Shown: positions 1 to 5,933 of the stretch, piece by piece | Numbering within the stretch: the first letter of the stretch is position 1 | How the letters are laid out: each line of letters starts with the position of its first letter | The notes under the pieces: model-generated | Seen by the model: the letters and a program-made list of their open reading frames with translations, nothing else | Database searches by the model: none | What the model was told of the DNA's origin: nothing | Position numbers and translations under genes: made by a program | NCBI GenBank assembly: GCA_032123435.1 | Contig: JAQBFJ010000057.1 | Span: 1 to 7,209 of the forward strand | Source: JAQBFJ01 sp032123435 | Lineage (GTDB): Bacteria > Verrucomicrobiota > Kiritimatiellia > UBA8416 > JAQBFJ01 | Reading direction: 5' to 3' | DNA: 7,209 bases

Positions 1-113
1 CGAGACACGTCGAAATCGGGTTCCGAGGCAAGTCCTTGAGGTGGTGTAAGATACACGCTCGCAGTAGATTCTTCATGAAATATGCGGGCTAATACTTTAG
101 CATTGTCCATCAT
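1..113 (-). CDS. Unidentified protein, N-terminal fragment (runs off left edge)
   Basis: On the minus strand an ATG at 113 (a second ATG follows at 110) opens a frame that stays open to the window edge, giving 37 codons. It begins MMDNAKVLARIFHEE and continues with a proline-containing segment (VYLTPPQGLASEP). An AAAAAGGA Shine-Dalgarno lies 7 nt upstream of the first ATG, which is the main support for a real start. The visible part is hydrophilic, with no signal peptide or membrane segment and no motif that I recognise. It is divergent from the M50 protease gene and shares its upstream region. The function is unknown, and a chance open frame of this length cannot be fully excluded. Confidence 0.6.
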   Translation of the reverse strand, partial: MMDNAKVLARIFHEESTASVYLTPPQGLASEPDFDVS

Positions 114-123
114 ACTATAATCC

Positions 124-137
124 TTTTTCATGAAAAA
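124..137. repeat. 14-bp perfect palindrome TTTTTCATGAAAAA
   Basis: The sequence reads identically on both strands. It sits directly upstream of the leftward gene, and its A-run forms the 5' part of that gene's AAAAAGGA ribosome binding site. It could be an operator or simply AT-rich chance symmetry. No regulator is visible to assign to it. Confidence 0.4.
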
Positions 138-148
138 CTGACATATGA

Positions 149-190
149 CCAATTTACACATTGGCATGACACAGCCATCTCGGGTAAAGT
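149..190 (+). promoter_or_regulatory. Candidate promoter and dyad upstream of the M50 protease
   Basis: TTGGCA (161-166) and TAAAGT (185-190) are spaced by 18 bp and would start a transcript a few bases ahead of the GGAGG ribosome binding site at 201-205. A small dyad, CCAAT-N6-ATTGG (149-164), overlaps the -35 box and could be an operator. Box matches are moderate (about 5/6 and 4/6), so this is a candidate only. Confidence 0.35.
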
Positions 191-211
191 CAACCTGAAT
201 GGAGGTTTTTT

Positions 212-1090
212 GTGTTTCGATCCTCATACAAAATAGCGACTGTTTGGGGTATTCCCATAAAGGTGCATGTATCACTCCTGATAATGATGGTGATACTCGC
301 GTTAAGCACTGGTTTTTCCTCCGGTCCAATTGAAATCATTATGCTTCTAATGTTCGAGATCGGCATTTTCACGAGCATAGCATTACACGAATTGGGACAT
401 TCCTTTGTGGCGTTGAGGAAAGGATGTCGCGTCCGTGAAATTACACTTATGTTTCTCGGCGGAGCCGCTCAGATGGAGAAAATACCATCCAAACCTGCGG
501 ATGAGTTCCAGATGGCAATCGCCGGCCCGGCAGTAAGCGTCGTCATAGGATACTTGTGCTGGAAACTGGGCGCGTACCTGCCGTGGCCCCAAAGCAATTT
601 CCCATTGCCTCTGCTTCATTATGGTATTCTATGTAACGGAATTCAATATCTAGGCGTCATCAACATCTGGCTGGCTATATTCAATCTTCAGCCGACTTTT
701 CCAATGGATGGCGGACGCATCTTCAGAGCCATGCTGTCACGTAAAATGGGACGACTTCGCGCGACATATGTTGCCGCCAGGCTTGGCAAGATAATTGCCA
801 TAATATGGGGCATATACGGACTGTCTCCAAACGGCAGTTTAATACATGTTGCTCTGGCTTTTTTCATATATTCAATTGCCGGCAAAGAATTTGAAATGGT
901 GAAAATGGAAGAGGCAATGAGACAGCATGGCTTTGAATCATGGGCTTCTCCTTTTGAGCCGTCACATGACGACGATAACACTGAGAAGGTAATAATAAGT
1001 CCTCCTCCATATGTCAAAGGACCGGGATCCAGCAGTGACGTAAAACACCCCGGCAATGACGATTTTTTAAAAAACATTTTCGAGAACTGA
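212..1090 (+). CDS. M50 family (site-2-type) intramembrane zinc metalloprotease
   Basis: This 292-residue membrane protein has the peptidase M50 signature. HELGH (residues 59-63) supplies two zinc ligands and the catalytic glutamate in an early membrane helix. N158-LQPTFPMDGGR supplies the third ligand, Asp166, in a later helix. Between them are FLGGAAQMEKIP (81-92) and AIAGPAVSVVIG (102-113), both typical of the SpoIVFB-like branch. Hydrophobic segments lie near residues 18-36, 42-66, 100-122, 138-165 and 190-222. There is no PDZ domain and no CBS pair. Instead, residues about 225-292 form a soluble, acidic and proline-containing tail. The GTG start is chosen because GGAGG (201-205) sits 6 nt before it. 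Family members cut membrane-embedded substrates, often anti-sigma factors or other regulators. The substrate here is unknown, and neither an anti-sigma gene nor a sigma gene is visible. Confidence 0.93.
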   Translation: MFRSSYKIATVWGIPIKVHVSLLIMMVILALSTGFSSGPIEIIMLLMFEIGIFTSIALHELGHSFVALRKGCRVREITLMFLGGAAQMEKIPSKPADEFQMAIAGPAVSVVIGYLCWKLGAYLPWPQSNFPLPLLHYGILCNGIQYLGVINIWLAIFNLQPTFPMDGGRIFRAMLSRKMGRLRATYVAARLGKIIAIIWGIYGLSPNGSLIHVALAFFIYSIAGKEFEMVKMEEAMRQHGFESWASPFEPSHDDDNTEKVIISPPPYVKGPGSSSDVKHPGNDDFLKNIFEN

Positions 1091-1092
1091 CT

Positions 1093-1134
1093 CATTTTCC
1101 CTTAAAACAAAGAGAGAAATGGTTGATTTTTTTT
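1093..1134 (+). terminator. Weak possible terminator after the M50 gene
   Basis: CATTT (1093-1097) can pair with AAATG (1117-1121), plus a wobble pair. A run of eight T (1127-1134) follows 5 nt later. The stem is short and the loop long, so only the T-run makes this worth listing. The rest of the 76-nt gap up to the receiver gene shows only the AAAGGA ribosome binding site (1153-1158). Confidence 0.25.
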
Positions 1135-1166
1135 CGACAGAACAGCCTAACTAAAGGAAATAACCC

Positions 1167-1568
1167 ATGAAGACAATACTGGCAATAGACGATCAACCAT
1201 CAATTCTTCTGTGCCTTGAAAAGGCGCTGGAAAGCAAAGGGTATAAGCTTATCGTAACCAGTGATCCGGAGGAAGGAACACGAATACTGAAGGAGGATGA
1301 CACTATTGATCTTGCCCTGCTTGATATAAGAATGCCGAAGAAGGATGGATTTGAGATATACAGGGAAATAAGAGAACATAGAAAAATACCCGTGCTTTTT
1401 GTAACAGCGTTTTCGAAATCCTTTAACACCAAATCGAATGAAATTGTTGACATGTGGCAAAATGAGTTCGCGGATGGCAATACTGATATAATTTACAAAC
1501 CTTTCAGACTTCTTGAGCTTTTCGAAAAAGTTGAGGGCCTCATCGGCACTTCAGGAGATGAAGAATGA
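1167..1568 (+). CDS. Stand-alone response regulator receiver protein (CheY-like)
   Basis: The protein has 133 residues and is essentially one receiver domain with no output domain. The acidic pair is D8-D9 (AIDDQPSI), the phospho-acceptor is D53 (ALLDIRMPKKDG), the switch threonine is T80 (LFVTAF) and the conserved lysine is K111 in YKPF. All phosphotransfer residues are present. The spacing from T80 to K111 is 31 residues, against about 22 in CheY, because of an enlarged beta4-alpha4/alpha4 segment (KSFNTKSNEIVDMWQNEFADG). AAAGGA lies 8 nt before the ATG. The stop codon overlaps the start of the next gene (ATGA), so the two are probably translationally coupled. It would be phosphorylated by a histidine kinase and act through protein contact. 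Its partner is unknown. The kinase at the right edge is more than 5 kb away and cannot be assumed to be the cognate one. Confidence 0.93.
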   Translation: MKTILAIDDQPSILLCLEKALESKGYKLIVTSDPEEGTRILKEDDTIDLALLDIRMPKKDGFEIYREIREHRKIPVLFVTAFSKSFNTKSNEIVDMWQNEFADGNTDIIYKPFRLLELFEKVEGLIGTSGDEE

Positions 1569-1921
1569 GTCAGGCAGACCTCGAAACCAATCGTAATATA
1601 AGAAGAGTATTCGTCAAACACTTCATTGATCTAGGCACCATGTCTATTCGCAGTGCAATAGGCAGAGTAACGATACGCGGCAAACTTGCGCGAATATCCG
1701 GTATAGAGGAAACACTTACAACGGCAATTGTGGAAGCTATATTCTACGACATACGGCGACTGCCTGCCGTTACGCGTCTTGACATTACTTTGGACAACTG
1801 GACCAACGAATCCGGTCGCTGGTGTCCGATTCAACTTGAACCAGCCAAAACCCAACACCACAGAACCCAGCACGACATAACTGACAAGACATACGATCTG
1901 GACAGCGACATAATCGGCTGA
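1565..1921 (+). CDS. Small conserved-looking protein, possibly BON-like, coupled to the receiver
   Basis: This 118-residue soluble protein has no signal peptide or membrane segment. Its ATG overlaps the receiver stop codon (ATGA), which implies co-translation and a shared role. The core, about residues 28-80, has the pattern beta (GRVTIRGKLARI), a helix (ETLTTAIVEAIFYDIRRL), then beta (VTRLDITLDNW). This strand-helix-strand layout, with a G-x-V-x-I-x-G turn and a closing V-x-x-L-x-I strand, resembles a BON domain. I infer this from the pattern only, as no exact family match can be made here. The C-terminal third (GRWCPIQLEP, then a His/Gln/Asp-rich tail) looks disordered. BON domains usually bind membranes or other ligands, so it could be an effector or regulator for the receiver. 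An RNA- or protein-binding fold is also possible. Confidence 0.8.
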   Translation: MSQADLETNRNIRRVFVKHFIDLGTMSIRSAIGRVTIRGKLARISGIEETLTTAIVEAIFYDIRRLPAVTRLDITLDNWTNESGRWCPIQLEPAKTQHHRTQHDITDKTYDLDSDIIG

Positions 1922-1967
1922 CCGTGGTAAAACATCTTCACCACTCCGAGTACACGGGAGAGCATTT

Positions 1968-2086
1968 TTGACAGGATAACAGGATAAACGGGATTGATAG
2001 AAAATCGGGATCTGTGAAATCTCAATGGATTAAATAATCCAGTTGAGATTTCACGCCCATCATGTATATCCTGTCAATCCTGTCAA
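1968..2086. repeat. Symmetric intergenic repeat element: inverted CAGGAT-type tandem units
   Basis: The left side has three tandem units of 8-9 bp: GACAGGAT (1970-1977), AACAGGAT (1978-1985) and the degenerate AAACGGGAT (1986-1994). The right side carries the same kind of units on the opposite strand: TTGACAGGAT (2086-2077), TGACAGGAT (2076-2068) and the degenerate ATACATGAT (2067-2059). Each side is preceded by a T-run on its own strand. A long hairpin (2014-2054) lies between them, giving a roughly 120-bp structure with two-fold symmetry. The stop codon of the leftward pgi gene (TGA, 2085-2083) is inside the outermost right unit. I recall similar TGACAGGATAACAGGAT strings as dispersed intergenic repeats in some PVC-group and related genomes, but copy number in this genome cannot be seen. 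It may be a REP/MITE-like element. No transposase is present. Confidence 0.7.
2014..2054. terminator. Near-perfect 18-bp hairpin between convergent genes (possible bidirectional terminator)
   Basis: GTGAAATCTCAATGGATT (2014-2031) pairs with 2036-2054 around an AAAT loop, interrupted only by one unpaired G (2042). The position between convergent genes, after the 118-residue protein and after pgi, suits a two-way terminator. However, no T-run of useful length directly follows on either strand, so Rho-independent termination is uncertain. It may instead protect mRNA 3' ends, or it may be the core of the surrounding repeat element. Confidence 0.6.
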
Positions 2087-3729
2087 TAAAACTCTCTTTC
2101 TTTTCTTGTCCGGCGATAGCGTTTTATGAGCGCGTTTGTTGAACTGTCATGTTTCAGGTTCGGCTCTGCGTCCGACTCCAGTTCCCGAAGCACATTATTG
2201 GCGAGCACCTTGCCAAGCTGAACCCCCCATTGATCAAATGAATAGACATTCCATATAATTCCCTGAACAAACACCTTATGCTCATACAAAGCCACAAGCG
2301 ATCCAAGAGTGCGAGGAGTAAGTTCATCAGCCATAATTGTATTTGTCGGTCTGTTACCTTCGAATGTCTTGTAAGGCAACAGGGATTCAGGCACTCCATC
2401 ACAGACGTTTTCTTCCACCGTCTTTCCAAAAGCAAGCGCCTCCGTTTGCGCAAAGAAGTTCGCCATTAATTTATTATGATGGCCACTCGCCTTATTGTGT
2501 GAACAGCAGAATCCTATAAAGTCGCATGGTACGAGTTTAGTTCCCTGATGAATAAGCTGGTAGAAGGCATGTTGACCATTTGTACCCGGTTCCCCCCATA
2601 TTACAGGGCCGGTCTCGTATTCCGTCCTGCGTCCCTGTTTATCAACAGCCTTGCCATTACTCTCCATATCCAACTGTTGAAGATGCGCTGCAAATCTATG
2701 CAAATATTGATCGTAGGCTAGTATCGCGTGGCTTCCCGCACCGAAAAAGTTGTTATACCATACACCGAGCAAAGCCAGAATAACCGGCATATTCCTTTCG
2801 AACGGAGTTTCCGCAAAATGGCGGTCCATCATGTGGAACCCTTCCAGCATCGCAATGAAGTTATCGGCCCCGATAGCCGTCATCAAAGGCAATCCTATGG
2901 CTGAACACAGAGAATATCGACCCCCTACCCAATCCCAGAACTCGAACATGTTGGCGCTGTCTATACCAAACGCCTCAACTGCTTCTTTGTTTGTGGATAC
3001 TGCGACAAAATGTTTTGCAACCGCCTTGTTATCTTTCAGATCCCCGACCAGCCATGCCCTGGCACTATTGGCGTTTGTTATAGTTTCCTGTGTCGTAAAA
3101 GTTTTTGAAGCGACAATAAAAAGCGTCTCAGCCGGATTCATATCACGTATTGTTTCTGCCAAATGCGTACCATCGATATTCGACACAAAACGAACTGTCA
3201 AACTGCGGTCGCTGAACGATTTAAGCGCTTCGTATGCCATGCATGGCCCCAGATCCGATCCGCCAATACCTATATTGACCACATTGCGAATACGACATCC
3301 GGTATAACCACGCCATTCACCTGATCTTATCTTGTCGGCAAACCTGGCCATTTTATTTAGAACAGAATTAACATCAGGCATGACATCTTGTCCGTTGACG
3401 CGTATAGGGGAATCGGAACGATTACGCAGGGCGATATGAAGAACTGCCCTTTTTTCGGTCTCGTTGATCTGCTGCCCCGAGAACATGTCATCAATGGCGC
3501 CGCGAAGACCACTGGCGACTGCAAGTTTCTGCAAAGCCGTCATGACCCCATCGTCAACACGGTTCTTCGAATAGTCCAGATATAGCCCACATGCCTCAAG
3601 GCAAAGACGTTCGCCCCTGCCCTGGTCACCCGTGAAAAGATCGCGCAGGTGAACGTTTTTAATTCTCGAATATTCAACGGAAAGCTTTTGCCATTCGGGC
3701 AATTCCGTAAGCACCATTCTTTTTTGCAT
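2083..3729 (-). CDS. pgi: Glucose-6-phosphate isomerase
   Basis: Pgi interconverts glucose-6-phosphate and fructose-6-phosphate in the cytoplasm (glycolysis and gluconeogenesis). The 548 residues match the enterobacterial-type enzyme (about 549 aa) along their whole length. Recognisable segments are GIGGSDLGP (154-162), KTFTTQET (209-216), the signature WVGGRYSLCSAIG (267-279), MESNGK with catalytic Glu356, WGEPGTNGQHAFYQLIHQGTK with catalytic His387, FEGNRPTN (456-463) and FDQWGVQLGK with Lys507. A loop of about 9 residues is missing before the FEGNRPTN segment relative to E. coli. A GTG at 3747 would add six residues (MKGEAL), but the strong AAGGGGGAGG ribosome binding site lies inside that stretch, 5 nt before the ATG at 3729. 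I therefore choose 3729. The gene is divergent from rpsB. Its last codons (KEREFY) run into an intergenic repeat that supplies the stop codon. Confidence 0.98.
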   Translation of the reverse strand: MQKRMVLTELPEWQKLSVEYSRIKNVHLRDLFTGDQGRGERLCLEACGLYLDYSKNRVDDGVMTALQKLAVASGLRGAIDDMFSGQQINETEKRAVLHIALRNRSDSPIRVNGQDVMPDVNSVLNKMARFADKIRSGEWRGYTGCRIRNVVNIGIGGSDLGPCMAYEALKSFSDRSLTVRFVSNIDGTHLAETIRDMNPAETLFIVASKTFTTQETITNANSARAWLVGDLKDNKAVAKHFVAVSTNKEAVEAFGIDSANMFEFWDWVGGRYSLCSAIGLPLMTAIGADNFIAMLEGFHMMDRHFAETPFERNMPVILALLGVWYNNFFGAGSHAILAYDQYLHRFAAHLQQLDMESNGKAVDKQGRRTEYETGPVIWGEPGTNGQHAFYQLIHQGTKLVPCDFIGFCCSHNKASGHHNKLMANFFAQTEALAFGKTVEENVCDGVPESLLPYKTFEGNRPTNTIMADELTPRTLGSLVALYEHKVFVQGIIWNVYSFDQWGVQLGKVLANNVLRELESDAEPNLKHDSSTNALIKRYRRTRKEREFY

Positions 3730-3734
3730 CAACG

Positions 3735-3744
3735 CCTCCCCCTT
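3735..3744 (-). promoter_or_regulatory. pgi ribosome binding site (decides the start)
   Basis: On the minus strand AAGGGGGAGG precedes the ATG at 3729 by 5 nt. It overlaps the codons that would follow an alternative upstream GTG (3747), which argues that the GTG is not used. Confidence 0.8.
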
Positions 3745-3776
3745 CACAACACATGAAGCATAAAGAAACTGCTGTT

Positions 3777-3782
3777 ACTATA
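3777..3782 (-). promoter_or_regulatory. Candidate pgi -10 box
   Basis: TATAGT on the minus strand (5/6 match to TATAAT) would start transcription about 40 nt ahead of the pgi ATG. The -35 region 17-18 bp upstream is only an AT-rich TTTTTA-like sequence, so the call is weak. Confidence 0.35.
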
Positions 3783-3817
3783 ACAAGATCCAATTGATTT
3801 AAAAATCCTTTTTTCCC

Positions 3818-3845
3818 TTGCATAGGAAACAATTTCTGATATTCT
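3818..3845 (+). promoter_or_regulatory. Candidate rpsB-tsf promoter
   Basis: TTGCAT (3818-3823) and TATTCT (3840-3845) are separated by 16 bp. The predicted start near 3852 leaves an rpsB leader of about 150 nt, long enough for the stem-loops described at 3894-3996. Spacing is slightly short and matches are moderate. Confidence 0.45.
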
Positions 3846-3893
3846 TTCATTTTTAAATTGTCTCTTGTTCGTTTTGCCGACAGGTGAAATGAT

Positions 3894-3996
3894 GGAGACT
3901 GAAGCGAAATCTCCTTCCTAGCCACTATGGAAGGAATAAAGCGGATTAGGTGCACGAGAATGTTTTATGGCGTTCTCATGCCACCTTTAACAAAGG
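3894..3996 (+). promoter_or_regulatory. Structured rpsB leader, possible autoregulatory element
   Basis: Four potential stems are visible. Stem A is GGAGA (3894-3898) with TCTCC (3910-3914). Stem B is TCCTTCC (3912-3918) with GGAAGGA (3929-3935), and it shares bases with A. Stem C is GGTGCACGAGAA (3949-3960) with 3973-3985, having one C-A mismatch and one bulge. Stem D is CCTTT (3984-3988) with AAAGG (3992-3996), which would cover the rpsB Shine-Dalgarno. C and D share 3984-3985, so they compete. Bacterial rpsB leaders are known targets of S2 feedback in E. coli. Whether this leader works that way is my inference from base pairing alone. Confidence 0.45.
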
Positions 3997-3998
3997 AG
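3992..3998 (+). promoter_or_regulatory. rpsB ribosome binding site (decides a GTG start)
   Basis: AAAGGAG lies 6 nt before GTG at 4005. The in-frame upstream ATGs (3927, 3960, 3978) lack a comparable site and would add leader sequence unlike S2, so translation most likely starts at 4005. Confidence 0.85.
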
Positions 3999-4004
3999 AT
4001 TATT

Positions 4005-5045
4005 GTGGCAACTGCAACTGAAGAAACAACAAGCCCAGTCGAAACATCCCAAGCTCTGCCAACAACCCCCAAGAAAGAGATCGAAATACGCGACCTACTG
4101 GAAGCGGGTCTTCATTTTGGACACCAGACCAAGCGCTGGAATCCTAAAATGAAGCACTATATTTTCGACAAACGTAATGGCATTCATATAATTGATCTTG
4201 CCAAAAGCATGGCGCTCATGAAAGAGGCAATGCGTTTCCTCAGGGATGTAATCCTACAAGGAAATAGCGTTCTTTTTGTAGGCACAAAGAAACAAGCCCA
4301 AACCATGGTAAAGCAAGCGGCGACTGAGTCGGGCCAGCCTTACGTTACATCGAGATGGCTGGGCGGAACGCTTACCAACAGCAACACAATACGCAAGCGC
4401 GTCAAACGAATGCGATACATTGAAGAGATGGAGAAAACCGGGACATTTGACGCTATGAACAAAAAGGAAATATCGATACTTCGGCATGAACTGGAAAAAC
4501 TCAGAAGGAACCTTTCAGGCATCGCGGAGATGACAAACATGCCCGGCGCTCTTTTTGTGGTCGATGTAAATCGTGAAGCAATTGCTGTTGCCGAGGCAAA
4601 CAAGCTGAATATCCCCGTAATAGCTATTGTTGACACCAATTGCGATCCTGATCCGATAGATTATGTTATCCCTGGTAATGATGACGCCATTCGCGCCGTT
4701 AAACTTGTGGTCATGGAAGCCGCCAATATCGTTAACAAGGCTCTCAAGGAATACATGGCCATAATGGCCGACCGTGAACGTGAAAAGGCCGCGGCAGAAG
4801 CGAAAGCGGCCGCTGAAAGAGCCAAACAAAAAGCAGACAAGGCATCCTCCGGGAAAACATCCGAACCTTCTGCCGACACCACGTCCAAGCAGGAAGAGAC
4901 GCCCCCCCACAAAAAGACCACCAGGAAACCAAGCCGGAAAAAGGTGCCCATTACCAGTGAGGCGACAGATGAAAAAGTTGAAGGCAAAAAAGAACCGACC
5001 CCCATGCCTGACAATGAATCAGAAGTTGTAAAAACCGAAATATGA
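4005..5045 (+). CDS. rpsB: 30S ribosomal protein S2 with long C-terminal extension
   Basis: S2 is a structural protein of the small subunit, needed with S1 for mRNA binding. The protein has 346 residues against about 240 in E. coli. Residues 1-23 are a Thr/Ser/Pro-rich N-terminal extension. The S2 core spans about 24-250, with EAGLHFGHQTKRWNPKMK (33-50), LFVGTKKQA (90-98), SRWLGGTLTN (116-125), the LRRELEKL-like helix near 159-168, PGALFVVDV (180-188) and VIAIVDTNCDPD (205-216) with PGNDDAIRAV (223-232). Residues about 255-346 form a charged tail. It begins as an Ala/Lys/Glu helix that may be coiled (REREKAAAEAKAAAERAK) and continues as a Lys/Pro/Thr-rich, probably disordered stretch. The GTG start is set by AAAGGAG at 3992-3998. 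tsf follows after 13 nt, and its Shine-Dalgarno overlaps this gene's stop. The tail contains a run of seven C (4902-4908). Confidence 0.98.
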   Translation: MATATEETTSPVETSQALPTTPKKEIEIRDLLEAGLHFGHQTKRWNPKMKHYIFDKRNGIHIIDLAKSMALMKEAMRFLRDVILQGNSVLFVGTKKQAQTMVKQAATESGQPYVTSRWLGGTLTNSNTIRKRVKRMRYIEEMEKTGTFDAMNKKEISILRHELEKLRRNLSGIAEMTNMPGALFVVDVNREAIAVAEANKLNIPVIAIVDTNCDPDPIDYVIPGNDDAIRAVKLVVMEAANIVNKALKEYMAIMADREREKAAAEAKAAAERAKQKADKASSGKTSEPSADTTSKQEETPPHKKTTRKPSRKKVPITSEATDEKVEGKKEPTPMPDNESEVVKTEI

Positions 5046-5058
5046 GGAGAACCTGACA

Positions 5059-5895
5059 ATGGTAGATATTACCGCATCCACAGTTAAGGAACTGCGTGAC
5101 GCTACAAACGTAAGCATGATGGAATGTAAACGAGCCCTTCAGGAATCTGAAGGCGATATGCAGAAAGCCACAAGACTGCTCAGAGAAAAAGGAATAGCAG
5201 TGGCCGCCAAGAAATCAGCCCGTGTCGCCAATCAGGGCTTGATCGTTTCATTAATAAAGGACAACGGCAAGACGGGGTCACTGGTGGAAGTGAACTGCGA
5301 AACGGACTTTGTGGCGAGAAACAGCGACTTTCAGGCATTTGCTGCCGAGCTTGCAGAAAAGGCGATTCATACCGACAACGCTCTGGCAGAAGAGGCGAAG
5401 GACAATATTATAGCCAGAATAGCCAAAATCGGAGAAAATATCGTAGTTCGCCGCAACATAAGATATACAGTCCAAAACTCCGGCATGGTTGCGTCATACA
5501 TCCATCTTGGCGGAAAGGTCGGCGTTCTGCTTGAATTAGGATGCGAAAAAGATGAAACAACTCAAAAAGACGTATTCAAGGAACTTGCCAAGGATTTAAC
5601 CTTGCATATAGCAGCCTGCAATCCGAAATATATTGTTTCTCAGGACATACCCGCTGATGAAATCAAGGCCGAGAGAGAAATATACGCAAAGCAGGTGGAA
5701 AACAAACCGCCTCAGATTATCGATAAGATAGTAGACGGCAAAATGCACAAATTTTATGCACAGGTCTGCATCATGGACCAGGAATTCGTCAAGGAACAAA
5801 AGCTGTCGGTGAAAAACCTCCTTTCCTCCAAAGAAAAGGAGTTAGACGACAAACTTTCCATACGCAGATTCACCAGATACCAGGTAGGTGAATAA
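5059..5895 (+). CDS. tsf: Elongation factor Ts
   Basis: EF-Ts is the cytoplasmic guanine-nucleotide exchange factor that releases GDP from EF-Tu. The 278 residues are close to the usual bacterial length (about 280). The N-terminal UBA-like domain carries signature 1, LRDATNVSMMECKRAL (12-27). Signature 2, EVNCETDFVAR (77-87), includes the TDFV residues that contact the EF-Tu G domain. Further family segments are KIGENIVVRR (123-132), SYIHLGGKVGVLLEL (146-160), DLTLHIAACNPKY (179-191), DGKMHKFY (226-233) and DQEFVKE (240-246). AGGAGA (5045-5050) begins on the last base of the rpsB stop codon and lies 8 nt before the ATG. There is no promoter or terminator between the two genes, so they form one operon, as in most bacteria. 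All conserved parts are intact. Confidence 0.98.
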   Translation: MVDITASTVKELRDATNVSMMECKRALQESEGDMQKATRLLREKGIAVAAKKSARVANQGLIVSLIKDNGKTGSLVEVNCETDFVARNSDFQAFAAELAEKAIHTDNALAEEAKDNIIARIAKIGENIVVRRNIRYTVQNSGMVASYIHLGGKVGVLLELGCEKDETTQKDVFKELAKDLTLHIAACNPKYIVSQDIPADEIKAEREIYAKQVENKPPQIIDKIVDGKMHKFYAQVCIMDQEFVKEQKLSVKNLLSSKEKELDDKLSIRRFTRYQVGE

Positions 5896-5908
5896 CGCCT
5901 GAATGCCC

Positions 5909-5933
5909 GCCATTGCATATCCGGCATGGCTTT
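5909..5933 (+). terminator. Weak hairpin after tsf, doubtful terminator
   Basis: GCCAT (5909-5913) can pair with ATGGC (5926-5930), followed by only three T. An alternative pairing ATGCC (5903-5907) with GGCAT (5923-5927) competes. Either stem is short. It could reduce read-through from rpsB-tsf but is not a convincing Rho-independent terminator. Confidence 0.2.

Noticed and set aside
1968..2086. CRISPR-like short repeat array
   Set aside because: The units are 8-9 bp, contiguous with no spacers, and present in inverted orientation. No cas genes are nearby.
2750..3307. 185-residue open frame on the plus strand
   Set aside because: It lies wholly antisense to the well conserved pgi gene, has no ribosome binding site that I can see and resembles no family. 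It is a shadow of pgi codon use.
3730..3747. GTG start for pgi at 3747
   Set aside because: The ribosome binding site AAGGGGGAGG lies within this stretch and serves the ATG at 3729.
3927..4004. Upstream ATG start for rpsB
   Set aside because: The extra 26 residues (starting MEGIKRIRCTR) are leader sequence with stem-loops. AAAGGAG is placed correctly only for the GTG at 4005.
4515..5059. Minus-strand open frames (4515-4910 and 4661-5059) and the basic plus-strand frame 4774-5031
   Set aside because: All overlap the rpsB 3' half. Their repetitive Gly/Phe, Ser or Lys/Pro composition comes from the low-complexity S2 tail read in other frames.
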